DNA of 32,898 bases from an uncultured Acetobacteraceae bacterium. Lineage in GTDB: Bacteria > Pseudomonadota > Alphaproteobacteria > Acetobacterales > Acetobacteraceae. Location: positions 1-32,898 of the forward strand of contig CAIYDT010000199.1 of NCBI GenBank assembly GCA_903924985.1, in the 5' to 3' direction. The notes under the pieces were generated by a model. The model saw nothing but the letters and a program-made list of their open reading frames with translations. It was not told where the DNA came from and did not search any database. This document shows positions 16,102 to 24,684 of the stretch, in pieces. Within the stretch, counting starts at the first letter, position 1. Every line of letters starts with the position of its first letter. Position numbers and translations under genes: made by a program.

Positions 16102-17055
16102 ATGGAAAAGCGGCAACTCGGGCAATCGTCTTTACACGTCACCCCGATCACCTTCGGCGGCAACGTGTTCGGCTGGACGGCCGATGAGAACACATCCTTC
16201 GCCCTACTCGACGCGTTCGTCGCCAGCGGCTTCAACTTCATCGACAGCGCCGACGTCTATTCCCGCTGGCACCCGGGCAACAAAGGCGGCGAGTCGGAGG
16301 TCATCATCGGCAATTGGCTGAAAGCTCGCGGCGGCCGAGACAAGGTCATTATCGCCACTAAGCTCGGCATCGAGATGGCGCCGGGCAAGAAGGGCCTGTC
16401 GCGCAAATACATGATGCAGGCGGTGGAAGACTCCCTGCAACGTCTCCAGACGGATTACATCGACCTGTACCAGTCGCACCGCGACGACCCGGAAACCCCG
16501 ATCGAGGAAACCCTGTCCGCCTATGCCGACCTGATCAAGGCGGGCAAGGTGCGGGAAATCGGCGCGTCCAACTTCTCGGCTGACCGGCTGGCGGAATCGC
16601 TGAAGATCAGCACCGAAAAGGGCCTGCCGCGCTACCAGAGCCTGCAACCGCATTACAGCCTGGTGGAACGGCAAGAGTTCGAAGGCCCGCTGGAAGACCT
16701 GTGCCTGCGGGAGAAAATTGGCACCATCGGCTACTACTCCCTCGCCAGCGGCTTCCTTACCGGCAAGTACCGCTCCGCCGCCGACACCCAAGGTCGTGCC
16801 CGCGGCTCGCGCGTCGAGAAATACATGAACGATTACGGCTTCGGCGTGATCGCGGCACTGGATGACGTGGCGAAGCGGTATAATGCCAAACCGGTGCAGA
16901 TCGCGCTGGCATGGCTTATCGCCCGCCCGAGCGTAACGGCGCCGATCGCGAGTGCGACGAACTTGGAGCAGTTGGCGGAGTTGTTGAAAGCAGCGGATAT
17001 CAAGCTGGATGCCGCTTCCATTCAGCAGATCGACACGGCCAGTAAGCCTCGGTGA
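16102..17055 (+). CDS. Aldo/keto reductase
   Basis: An NADPH-dependent oxidoreductase of 317 aa with the (beta/alpha)8 fold. The catalytic tetrad is visible: D48 and Y53 in FIDSADVYS, K87 in IIATKLG and H126 in LYQSHRDD. The GASNFS segment and the late IASATNLEQL segment belong to the cofactor site. The ATG at 16102 follows AGGAG at 16091-16095; an upstream in-frame ATG lies in the terminator region and is rejected. The terminator just upstream suggests its own promoter or partial read-through. The substrate is not evident. Its 3' end is 3 bp from the convergent DUF599 gene. Confidence 0.92.
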   Translation: MEKRQLGQSSLHVTPITFGGNVFGWTADENTSFALLDAFVASGFNFIDSADVYSRWHPGNKGGESEVIIGNWLKARGGRDKVIIATKLGIEMAPGKKGLSRKYMMQAVEDSLQRLQTDYIDLYQSHRDDPETPIEETLSAYADLIKAGKVREIGASNFSADRLAESLKISTEKGLPRYQSLQPHYSLVERQEFEGPLEDLCLREKIGTIGYYSLASGFLTGKYRSAADTQGRARGSRVEKYMNDYGFGVIAALDDVAKRYNAKPVQIALAWLIARPSVTAPIASATNLEQLAELLKAADIKLDAASIQQIDTASKPR

Positions 17056-17058
17056 TTG

Positions 17059-17793
17059 TTAGGGCTGGGGCGGATCATCGCCCGCCCCATGCTCCGCCTC
17101 GACCACGGCCCGAGCAACCTGGAATTGCCGGGACACTTTCGATCCGATCTGGCGGTGCAGCAGAATGGCGATCAGCCATAGCGCCGCGCCGGCCAGCCAC
17201 CATGGGCCGGCCAGCCATGCCAGCCCGACGATGGCGAAGTAGTAGGACCGGATGCCATCGTTGAAGGTCAGGATCGCGCTGCTGAGCACGCCGCCGATGG
17301 CCTCTGCCACCGCGTCACGACGTGCCTCGGTTGGCGGCATCATGGGCGCGGCGCCCAGCAGCGCGACGGTATAGTTCAACTGCCGCAGCGACCACGTCAG
17401 TTTGAACAGTCCGTGCACCAACACCGCCAGCGGCAGCAGTACCTTGATTTCCAGCAGTTGGCGGGACACCGGGGCACCGACCGACAGCCCATCGATCGCG
17501 GGCTGCAACCGGTCCAGGCCCGTCAGCACGCCCAGCAGGGCACCGATAGCGATCAGGCTGGTGGAAGCGAAGAAACTCGCGCTGTGCATGACATGCCCGA
17601 TCAGCGTGGAGTCGACGATGCGGTTGTCCCGCCGCAACATCGCCCGCATCCACAGGACTCGCACGGAGTGCAGGCCGGTGTTGATGGTGCCTCGGCCGAT
17701 CCATCGTGCCATGGGGCCGTAGCCGAGCCATAGGACACAGAAAAGGATGAGGGCGATGAGGTCGAGGGGCGGGATGGTGGGGATCAAGGCCAT
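17059..17793 (-). CDS. DUF599 family membrane protein
   Basis: A 244-aa integral membrane protein with an N-terminal membrane segment (LIALILFCVLWLGYGP), two central ones (about 73-92 and 115-130) and a C-terminal hydrophobic pair (about 185-212). It matches the DUF599 pattern in its early NTGLHSVRVLWM region, in DSTLIGHVMHSASFFASTS and in FNDGIRSYYFAI. The function of the family is unknown. It lies 42 bp downstream of the glycosidase-Hint gene on the same strand and could be co-transcribed. The ATG at 17791-17793 is the only sensible start. Confidence 0.8.
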   Translation of the reverse strand: MALIPTIPPLDLIALILFCVLWLGYGPMARWIGRGTINTGLHSVRVLWMRAMLRRDNRIVDSTLIGHVMHSASFFASTSLIAIGALLGVLTGLDRLQPAIDGLSVGAPVSRQLLEIKVLLPLAVLVHGLFKLTWSLRQLNYTVALLGAAPMMPPTEARRDAVAEAIGGVLSSAILTFNDGIRSYYFAIVGLAWLAGPWWLAGAALWLIAILLHRQIGSKVSRQFQVARAVVEAEHGAGDDPPQP

Positions 17794-17835
17794 GCCGTCT
17801 CCATAGAATAGTCGGAGGCGGCTTCCCAGGTTACT

Positions 17836-19944
17836 CTATGCCGCCAGGTGCATATCGCCATCGTCGACGTAGTGCGCCGTGTCGGCAATTTGCAGCACCA
17901 GGTCGCACGAACGCCCGGCGAAGTCGTCCAACAGGGCCAGGGGAAGCGCGGCATCGCCGTCTGTCCAACGATAGCGGTTATCCTCCTCGTATGTGTGGAA
18001 GCCGTCCACCAGCGCGGCATCGGCCGCCTCGACCACCCGAAAACGGGTCCCCTGGAGCAAGACGATCTGTCGTAGCGCGATGCCGAGACAGCGCGAATCA
18101 CGTGCCAGCCCCAGTTCCGACGGTACGCCGGCACGCGAGACGATGCGCACGGACAGGGGATTGCCTCGTAGCGCGAAGAGATGCGTACGTCCTCTCCGCT
18201 GAACGGCATTCACCCGCTGTCCGTCCACCAGCAGATGCAGATCGGGATCCTGCGTGATTGGCAATCCGGCGCGCGGTCCGGCGCGTTCCAACAGTCGCCT
18301 CCATATCGCGTCGACAACCGGCCCGCCGGTCAGAACCGGCGCGCACGGCCTTAGGCGCGGCAGGCCCCACCCAGAATTGGCATTCCCGAATAACCAGCGG
18401 TTGCCGTCGTCTCGATAGCTTTCCGCCGGCGCGCCGTTGGCCAGCAGCACGTCATGGGTCGCCAGCTCGATATGGTAGAGGCGAACCTCCTGCGCATGGT
18501 CGTCCCAGATGATCGAGCGGTGATTGACCAGGAATTCGACCGGAATCAGGACACCATCGAAATAGAACCCGTGGCCTTTGGTCACCCGAAGGTCGTGGTG
18601 GGGCACGTTGTCAGCCAGCGCGCCCTTGCGCACGATAACAGGCGTCGCCGCGCTACGCCGCCTGCGTTCGGCGCGCACGCAGCCGGTGCCGATCCAGACG
18701 ATGGGGCGCGCCTCGCCGCGTTGTGTCAGCACCGTGTCGTTAACCTCAAGCCGCTCGACCGGCACGTCTCCCGCCGGCGTCGCGATGCCGGTGCCCGCGA
18801 GGAAACACAGGGTCGCGCCGCCGAACCCCGCCGCCAGCACCGACAACGACCCGGTATTGCCTTGCGGCGTCCAGTTCGGCCCCGCTCCCGCCCCGACGGT
18901 GGCGGGATTGGGTTCCCAATTCCAGATGAAGACCCCCTGGAGCGAGGCATTGCCCTGGTCGTGCCAAGCGGTCAGGAATGCCTGATACAGATTGGCCTGT
19001 AGCGTGGGATCATAGGTGCCGCTGCTGGTGTACGCTGGCTGCGACGCCGCATCGGGCGCGCTGTTGTAGCCGAGTTCGGTGAACAGCAGCGGCTTGCCCA
19101 GCGTCTGCGACACGTTCTCGTAATACTGGATCAGGGAAAGCCCGCCGGTCATTGCCAGCGTCGTGGGATCCGTTGGCGTATTCTCCCAGCCCGCGACAAG
19201 CTGCGCCTCGGTCGGATCGGGATTCGCACCACCATTATTGGCATCCGAAATCGCGGCATATTCGTCGATGCCGACATAATCCAGCTGGCTCCAGAAGCTG
19301 ACCTGGGTCGTGATGTCGCCGGTGCCCGCCGCCGGATGCCCGCCGCCCCATTGCCAGGGGCTGAGGTCGCAATCGGAGATGGCGGAATAGGTCAGCTTGC
19401 CGCTGTAGACCGCCCGCACATCGGCGATGATCTTCGTCCATTGTGCCAGGTACGCGGCCCCGGTGAGCTGATCGAGTTCCGTTCCGATATCGAGCAGTTG
19501 CGCGCCCCCGGCCTGCGCCGCCTGGGCCTGCGCGACCATCATCGCATCGTAGCTATTGAAGAACGCCGTGACGTTCGTGGGCACGTAATAGGCGCGCCAA
19601 TCGCCGTTCGCGTACTGTGTCCCATCGCTCGATTTCAGCATTGCCGCGGTCGCATCGACGGTGAAATCCACCAACGGCCGGACCATCACCGTCAAGCCCT
19701 TGGCTTCGGCTTCCTGGATGGTGCTGGTGAGATGGGCGATCGTCTCAGTGTTGCCCGTTGTTCCGCCGCTGCTGTAATCGGCGTAGATGGTGCTGGTGGA
19801 CGGATTGATCCCGTAATCGTCCGTCAAGGCGACCGAGTTCGCGTTCGTACTGGCGATCATTGAGGCCAAAGAATCGGCGGCGGCGTAGGACCCGTCGACG
19901 TCGGCAACGTAGTTAAAGCCGGCAAAGGTCAATTTCAGCGTCAT
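17836..19944 (-). CDS. Glycosidase-like domain fused to a Hint domain
   Basis: The 702-aa protein has two parts. Residues 1 to about 370 look like a TIM-barrel glycoside hydrolase of the GH113-like kind: a GTELDQL motif with candidate acid E156, GIDEYA at 225-230, a candidate nucleophile E290 in FTELGYNS, and IWNWEPNP near 340. From C380 a Hint (Hedgehog/intein) domain begins with CFLAGTGIATPAG and continues through VERLEVNDTVLTQRG, RVTKGHGFYFDGVLIP and ATHDVLLANGAPAESY. A further C-terminal region (about 540-702) follows. Hint domains of this class can cleave at the leading cysteine, which could release the glycosidase. No signal peptide is visible, so any export would be through a C-terminal signal, which is inference. 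GGAGCG precedes the start ATG. Confidence 0.85.
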   Translation of the reverse strand: MTLKLTFAGFNYVADVDGSYAAADSLASMIASTNANSVALTDDYGINPSTSTIYADYSSGGTTGNTETIAHLTSTIQEAEAKGLTVMVRPLVDFTVDATAAMLKSSDGTQYANGDWRAYYVPTNVTAFFNSYDAMMVAQAQAAQAGGAQLLDIGTELDQLTGAAYLAQWTKIIADVRAVYSGKLTYSAISDCDLSPWQWGGGHPAAGTGDITTQVSFWSQLDYVGIDEYAAISDANNGGANPDPTEAQLVAGWENTPTDPTTLAMTGGLSLIQYYENVSQTLGKPLLFTELGYNSAPDAASQPAYTSSGTYDPTLQANLYQAFLTAWHDQGNASLQGVFIWNWEPNPATVGAGAGPNWTPQGNTGSLSVLAAGFGGATLCFLAGTGIATPAGDVPVERLEVNDTVLTQRGEARPIVWIGTGCVRAERRRRSAATPVIVRKGALADNVPHHDLRVTKGHGFYFDGVLIPVEFLVNHRSIIWDDHAQEVRLYHIELATHDVLLANGAPAESYRDDGNRWLFGNANSGWGLPRLRPCAPVLTGGPVVDAIWRRLLERAGPRAGLPITQDPDLHLLVDGQRVNAVQRRGRTHLFALRGNPLSVRIVSRAGVPSELGLARDSRCLGIALRQIVLLQGTRFRVVEAADAALVDGFHTYEEDNRYRWTDGDAALPLALLDDFAGRSCDLVLQIADTAHYVDDGDMHLAA

Positions 19945-20116
19945 GAGGCGCTCCGCTAGTTTGTGCCGCGATTGCGCGGCGCGATCTCTTCATGGTGCTA
20001 ACTCTGAACTTTCACGCATGAAACGCCCATGGGGCCAGGCAGTGGCATCACCTCACTTTTTCAAGAGCTTGGGACGCGCGATTTGGGGATGGCGGTGCCG
20101 TTAGAAATTTGTGGCA

Positions 20117-20130
20117 TTGATCCAGATCAA
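20117..20130. promoter_or_regulatory. Perfect FNR/FixK-type binding site
   Basis: TTGATCCAGATCAA matches the TTGAT-N4-ATCAA consensus of FNR, FixK, Anr and related CRP-family regulators in all ten fixed positions. It lies 120 bp before the 20251 start. If it is a class II site centred at -41.5, transcription would begin near 20165 and the -10 element would fall at about 20152-20158, where TTGAGAT is a weak match. The region is divergent, so effects on the minus-strand gene at 19944 are also possible. Confidence 0.7.
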
Positions 20131-20175
20131 CGACGGGTCTCCCGCGTCCGATTGAGATCGGCGCAGTTCGGTCCC

Positions 20176-20200
20176 GGCGGGCGCCCCCGTGGCGCCCGCC
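20176..20200 (+). promoter_or_regulatory. Strong 10-bp stem-loop in the predicted 5' leader
   Basis: GGCGGGCGCC (20176-20185) and GGCGCCCGCC (20191-20200) pair perfectly around a CCCGT loop. It sits between the FNR-type site and the start codon at 20251, with no T-run after it. It may stabilise or regulate the leader RNA. A strong AAGGAGAG ribosome site follows near 20235. Confidence 0.55.
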
Positions 20201-20250
20201 GCCCGAGCCCGGTATAGTTCGAGTAAACGCTTAAGAAGGAGAGTCCAGAC

Positions 20251-21204
20251 ATGGCGGAAATATCGCAAGCAACCCGGTTCTCAGTCGATCCGTTGACCTT
20301 CATCGTCCGGCATGAGCTGTGGGACGGCAATGTCGAGGATCACGCCGATCAGGGCGTTTCCATCGACGTGGCGGCGGATGTCGGCGGCCGGGAAACCGCG
20401 TTGCTGCGCTTCAACTGCTTCGACATCGAGAGAAGCTACATCTATGGGCCGGAAAACCCCGACCTGAAGATCGCAGCACCGATGATGCTGGGCGACGTCA
20501 CACGCACCAGCAGCGGCGGCATGGGCCAGCTGTTCCGGATGGACCCGACCACCGACGGAAACCCGATCGGCTGGACGGTGCGCACCCTGGCGGCGAAGCT
20601 CCCGCAGATGCTGGATCGCGCCGGGTACAAGGACGTCGCGGATAAGACCGACCTGGACAAAGTGCGGCTGGTGCTGCCGGAGGTCGAAAACTGCGCCCGC
20701 ATGCTGCATGGCGCTCGCCGGAACACGGTGAAGCACAATCGCGGCACCGACATCTTCGAAGCTGGGAACATCCGCTTCGGCCTGGAGATGCGGCGCCTGC
20801 CGGTGGGCGACGGCGGATTGGCGATCCACGTCCTGGGCGACGTCGGCGGCTCGACCCGCAAGACTTACGTGGAAGAAACCGAACTACTGGCGTTCGACTG
20901 CTTCTGGGACGGTGCGCACTACCATTACGGGCCGCGCAACAAGAACCACCGCATCTATTGGGACATGACCCTGGTCGCAGACCCGCTGGACTGGGTGTTC
21001 GAGCAGCTCGAGGGCCGCAAGGTCGCCGCCATGATCGACCGTGCCGGCTATCCTGGGATCGCGGCCGATGTGGACCTGGACAAGGTCGCCTCGATCCTGC
21101 CGGCGATGAAGAAGCGCGCTTTCGAGATGTGGGAGCTTGGCGAAAAGATGACTGGCCACAAGGGCTTGCCGCTGGAGCCGACGCCGAATCTGGTCGCTGG
21201 TTAG
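20251..21204 (+). CDS. Uncharacterised protein with two related halves
   Basis: I do not recognise a named family. The 317-aa protein has no signal peptide or membrane segment and is probably cytoplasmic. It is an internal duplication: LRFNCFDIERSYIYGP (about 52-67) matches LAFDCFWDGAHYHYGP in the second half. DLDKVRLVLPEVENCARM (about 134-151) matches DLDKVASILPAMKKRAFEM. MLDRAGYKDVAD matches MIDRAGYPGIAAD. The second half adds a GDVGGSTRK stretch. AAGGAGAG lies about 8 nt before the ATG. A perfect FNR-type site upstream suggests induction when oxygen is low. It is followed by a strong hairpin and is not in an obvious operon. Confidence 0.8.
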   Translation: MAEISQATRFSVDPLTFIVRHELWDGNVEDHADQGVSIDVAADVGGRETALLRFNCFDIERSYIYGPENPDLKIAAPMMLGDVTRTSSGGMGQLFRMDPTTDGNPIGWTVRTLAAKLPQMLDRAGYKDVADKTDLDKVRLVLPEVENCARMLHGARRNTVKHNRGTDIFEAGNIRFGLEMRRLPVGDGGLAIHVLGDVGGSTRKTYVEETELLAFDCFWDGAHYHYGPRNKNHRIYWDMTLVADPLDWVFEQLEGRKVAAMIDRAGYPGIAADVDLDKVASILPAMKKRAFEMWELGEKMTGHKGLPLEPTPNLVAG

Positions 21205-21210
21205 CCGATA

Positions 21211-21244
21211 GCGGTTCGGTCCCATCAGTCCGGGACCGAACCGC
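21211..21244. terminator. Perfect 13-bp hairpin between convergent genes
   Basis: GCGGTTCGGTCCC (21211-21223) and GGGACCGAACCGC (21232-21244) pair without mismatch around an 8-nt loop. The hairpin starts 7 bp after the stop of the duplicated-domain gene and ends 8 bp before the stop of the convergent glutathione S-transferase gene. It lacks a T-run, but its position suggests a bidirectional terminator or RNA 3'-end stabiliser. Confidence 0.7.
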
Positions 21245-21252
21245 GCCGGTCG

Positions 21253-21870
21253 TTACGCCGTCGCGCTGGGGCGCTCCTTCATACGGGCGTACCAGGCGGC
21301 GATGTTCTTGTTCTCCGGATTCAAGGGTTGCTTGATCCCGGCGAAGAAATCCACGAACACGAACAGCAGGATATCCGCCAGCGTCAGGCGGTCGCCGCAG
21401 ATGTACTGCTTGCCGCCCATCAGCCCATCCAACCAGGTCAGCTTCTCCTGCGCGGTGGCTTTCAGGTCGTCGGCCGCCTGCGGGATGCAATGCAAGCGGT
21501 CCTGGAACATCTTCAGCCCCTCGGCGAAGCGGAAGCCGTTGGCCATCGGTTCCAGGATGTTCAGGTCGATGCGGCGCATCCACATGCGGGTTTCGGCGCG
21601 CTCCTCGGGCGTCTTGCCGATCAGTGTCAAGCCGGCCGGCCCGACCTCATCGAGGTATTCGCAGATGGCGGTGATCTCCGCGAGGACCATCCCGTTATCC
21701 AGCGCCAGCGCCGGGCATTGGCCGGAGGGGTTGCGGGACAGGAACGATTCCCGCCGGCATTCGCCGCCGCGGATGTCGATCGTCTCGGTCGGAATGCCGG
21801 AGATGCCGCGTTCGGCCATGAACACGCGCACGACTTTGGGGTTGGGGCCGATGGAATCGTAGAACAGCAT
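21253..21870 (-). CDS. Glutathione S-transferase family protein
   Basis: A 205-aa cytosolic protein with the two-domain GST layout. The thioredoxin-like N-terminal domain carries NPSGQCPALALDNG with the cis-proline and LAEITAICEYLDE with the glutathione-contacting Glu/Ser-type position. The all-helical C-terminal domain ends near GDRLTLADILLFVFVDFF, the usual N-capping motif region. GGGAGG lies 8 nt before the ATG at 21868-21870. It is 35 bp downstream of the ABC permease gene on the same strand and may be the last gene of that operon. Substrate unknown. Confidence 0.9.
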   Translation of the reverse strand: MLFYDSIGPNPKVVRVFMAERGISGIPTETIDIRGGECRRESFLSRNPSGQCPALALDNGMVLAEITAICEYLDEVGPAGLTLIGKTPEERAETRMWMRRIDLNILEPMANGFRFAEGLKMFQDRLHCIPQAADDLKATAQEKLTWLDGLMGGKQYICGDRLTLADILLFVFVDFFAGIKQPLNPENKNIAAWYARMKERPSATA

Positions 21871-21905
21871 GGAGAGCCTCCCTGGCGGTGAAAAGCGAAC
21901 CTACC

Positions 21906-23582
21906 TCAGGTGTTGCGCATCATGAAGTCCCGGCCGACGACCCGGAATCCCAGCGCCACCACGACCAGGATGATCAGCAGCAACAGGCAACTGACGGCGG
22001 CGACCAGCTCCAGATTCCCCTGCTCGCTCAGGTCCAGCAGGATCAGCGACATCACCCGGGTTTTGGGGCCGACCAGGAACACAGCCGAGGACAGCTCCTG
22101 CACCGCCGGCACGAACACCAGGATCCAGGCCCCGACCAGCGGGCGTTTCAGCAGCGGGGCCACGACCGAGCGCAACGCCGTCAACTGACTGCCGCCGAGG
22201 ATGCGGACGGCTTCCTCCATCTCCGGATGGATGTTGCGGATCGCCGACCCGCAGGCGGTGTAGGCCAGCGGCAGAAAGCGGGTGATGAAGGCCAGGATCA
22301 GGATGGTCGCGGTGCCATAGAGCGCCAGCGGGGGAGGCGCGTAGATGGCGTAGAACCCGATGGCCTGCACGATGCCCGGCACCACCAGCGGCACCATGCA
22401 CAGCACCGCCAGAATGCCGGAGAATGGTACTAGCCGCCGCACCACGATATAGGCGATGCACAGCGCCAAGCTGACGACACAAACCGATGACACCGCCGCG
22501 TAGTTCAGGCTGCGCAGCATCGCGTCCTTCGCCAGATCCAGCTCGAAAAACAGCACCGCGAAATTGTGCAGCGTCAGATTGTCCAGCATCCATCCCGCCC
22601 CCCAGGCGCGGCTGAACGCCGTCCGGACCAATATCGCCCACGGAAGGAAGACGGAAATCGTGCAAATAAACAGCGCGTAGCCAAATACCGGCCACCGCCA
22701 CTTGCCCAAGCCGATAGGGTAGCGTTCCCCACCCTTGCCGGTGACGCTGACAAAGCCTTTCCGCGACAGCATCATCCGCTGCAGCGCGAACAGCAGCACG
22801 GTGATCGCCACCAACGGAACGGAGTAAGCGGCCGCCACCTGCAAGCGCAGCGGAAACTCGAAAAACTGCCAGAGCTGCGTTGTCACAACAGGAAACTTCG
22901 CCGCCGGGGATAGCAACGCCGGCACCCCGAACAGCGCGATGGATTGCAGGAAAATCACCACCATGCCGCCCAACAGCGCCGGCAAGATCAAGGGAAACGT
23001 AATCCGGAAAGTGGTCTGCCAGACGTTGGCACCGAGGATGTTCGCGGCCTCCTCGGACTCGGACGACACCATGTCCAGCGCGCTGGTCAGGAACACAAAC
23101 AGGAAGAAGAACAAATTGGTCGCCATCACGAAAACGATGCCGCCGAAACTGAACACGTTGACCAGCCCGTGCTCGGCACCCGTCGCGGCCACCCAGGCCT
23201 TGTTCAACCACCCGGCGTTGGGCCCCGCCAACAGAATCCAGGCGATGGCGGCCAAATACGGCGGCGTTACGAAAGCGCCGACCACCGCCAGCCGAACAAA
23301 CCGCCGCCCCGGCATGTCGGTGCGCGCGCAGGCCCAGGCCAAAGGTGCGGCGAACATAACCGACAGCACCGTCACCCCCGCGCCCATCATCAGGGTATTC
23401 AGCAACGCCACGATGTGCCGGGGCGTGCCGTACGCAACCACGTAGTTGGCGACGGTAAAAAAGCCGGTCTTGGGTGCCCGCAGGCTGGTCAGCACCAGTT
23501 GCACCATCGGCGCCACGACGATGAACAGCAGGATCGCCACCGCTGCCAGGAACAGCAGCGATGTGAAGCTGGGCCGGCGCAT
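21906..23582 (-). CDS. Two-domain ABC transporter permease (iron/FbpB-like)
   Basis: An integral membrane protein of 558 aa with two tandem binding-protein-dependent transport domains and about a dozen hydrophobic segments, as in FbpB/SfuB-type Fe(III) permeases and related 2-aminoethylphosphonate or polyamine permeases. The ATPase-contact (EAA) loops are visible as ESEEAANILGANVWQTTFRI and MEEAVRILGGSQLTALRSVV. The ATG (23580-23582) directly follows the TAG of the upstream solute-binding protein gene, so the two are coupled. No ATPase gene accompanies them. Iron as substrate is a family-level guess. Confidence 0.88.
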   Translation of the reverse strand: MRRPSFTSLLFLAAVAILLFIVVAPMVQLVLTSLRAPKTGFFTVANYVVAYGTPRHIVALLNTLMMGAGVTVLSVMFAAPLAWACARTDMPGRRFVRLAVVGAFVTPPYLAAIAWILLAGPNAGWLNKAWVAATGAEHGLVNVFSFGGIVFVMATNLFFFLFVFLTSALDMVSSESEEAANILGANVWQTTFRITFPLILPALLGGMVVIFLQSIALFGVPALLSPAAKFPVVTTQLWQFFEFPLRLQVAAAYSVPLVAITVLLFALQRMMLSRKGFVSVTGKGGERYPIGLGKWRWPVFGYALFICTISVFLPWAILVRTAFSRAWGAGWMLDNLTLHNFAVLFFELDLAKDAMLRSLNYAAVSSVCVVSLALCIAYIVVRRLVPFSGILAVLCMVPLVVPGIVQAIGFYAIYAPPPLALYGTATILILAFITRFLPLAYTACGSAIRNIHPEMEEAVRILGGSQLTALRSVVAPLLKRPLVGAWILVFVPAVQELSSAVFLVGPKTRVMSLILLDLSEQGNLELVAAVSCLLLLIILVVVALGFRVVGRDFMMRNT

Positions 23583-24617
23583 CTAAAACCCGAACAGGGC
23601 GCGGAACGGCTCCACCAGATCGCCCATGCCGCGCGACTCCGCGGCGGTTGGCGAAATGGTCTTAATATCGGCGATGGACTGGCCGCTCAGCGACACCACG
23701 TCCGGTCGCAGCGAGTCGCCGTAGTCGTTGACCAGCACATGCGCGCACTCCGGCCCAAGCAGGAACTCCATCAACAACCTGGCGCCGCTCGGATGTTTGG
23801 TCACCGCCGCGATACCGGAGGGGGAGGCCGCCAGCAGCGCCCCATCCGAGGGATAAACCAGCCCTATCGGGTTACCCTTCGCCACACCCGGCCGAGCGGA
23901 CGGCGCCGGGGTCGTCCCCAACTGACGCTCCCCGGCTGTGACCAGCGTCGTGGTGTCGTTGATGTTGCGCGTTACCTGCGTATCGTTCTTGGCCAGCTTC
24001 TCCATAAAGCTCCAGCCATACAGGGCATTCATCTTGGCGACCCAGGCCGTCGCCAAGGAGGAGAATCCGGGGTGGCCGATGGCAACCTTGCCCTTCCATT
24101 TGGGGTCCGTCAGGTCCAGCCATGACTTGGGCACGTCCTCGGGCTTCACCAGCTTGGTGTTGGTGACGATGACCGTCAGCGCGGCGGTGGTAACATGGTA
24201 AAAATCGTCCGGATCGGCGTTCTGAAACATCGGATAGACCTCGGACGCGCGATGCGGCCGGTATTTCATGAAATGGCCGGCCTCCTTCAGCTCCTGCTGC
24301 TGGCCGCCGGTGTCCGAAAGGCTGATCACGTCGCCCTGCAGGGCGTTCAAGCCGATCTCCTGCATCACCCGCTGGTAGAGCACCTGCCCGGAGGCGCGCA
24401 GCAGGTTGACCTTGAGGTCGGGGTAGACGCCATTGAACGCGGCAATCACCCGCTGGGCCGTCTCGCCAAGGATCTGGGAGGTGTACCAGGTCAGCTCGCC
24501 CTCTTTCTTGGCAGCGGCATACAGCGTCTGCTCGTAGTCAGTCATGGCACGCGCGGCGCGGGCGCCCAGGACGGATGCCAGACTCAATGCCAAGGCACCG
24601 CGGCGGGTCACTGTCAT
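23583..24617 (-). CDS. Periplasmic extracellular solute-binding protein (iron-type family)
   Basis: The binding component for the adjacent two-domain permease, 344 aa. The N-terminus MTVTRRGALALSLASVLG with an ARAARA cleavage region is a signal peptide with a twin-arginine pair, so export may be by Tat. The mature part has the family 1/FbpA-like layout: EGELTWYTSQ at its start, a YQRVMQEIG helix, TVIVTNTKLV and KWKGKVAIGHPG. The ATG at 24615-24617 is preceded by GGGGGAGA at about 6 nt; an upstream extension runs into the divergent gene and was rejected. The usual FbpA ligand tyrosines were not confirmed, so the substrate is open. Confidence 0.88.
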   Translation of the reverse strand: MTVTRRGALALSLASVLGARAARAMTDYEQTLYAAAKKEGELTWYTSQILGETAQRVIAAFNGVYPDLKVNLLRASGQVLYQRVMQEIGLNALQGDVISLSDTGGQQQELKEAGHFMKYRPHRASEVYPMFQNADPDDFYHVTTAALTVIVTNTKLVKPEDVPKSWLDLTDPKWKGKVAIGHPGFSSLATAWVAKMNALYGWSFMEKLAKNDTQVTRNINDTTTLVTAGERQLGTTPAPSARPGVAKGNPIGLVYPSDGALLAASPSGIAAVTKHPSGARLLMEFLLGPECAHVLVNDYGDSLRPDVVSLSGQSIADIKTISPTAAESRGMGDLVEPFRALFGF

Positions 24618-24684
24618 GGTAGTCTCCCCCTTTTTGGTTCTGGCGCTACTATCGTCGGGACTCGCCTGGAAAGGAACACCGCCG

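Noticed and set aside
14557..16125. 522-aa minus-strand frame opposite the deacylase
   Set aside because: Shadow of a gene with clear family motifs on the other strand.
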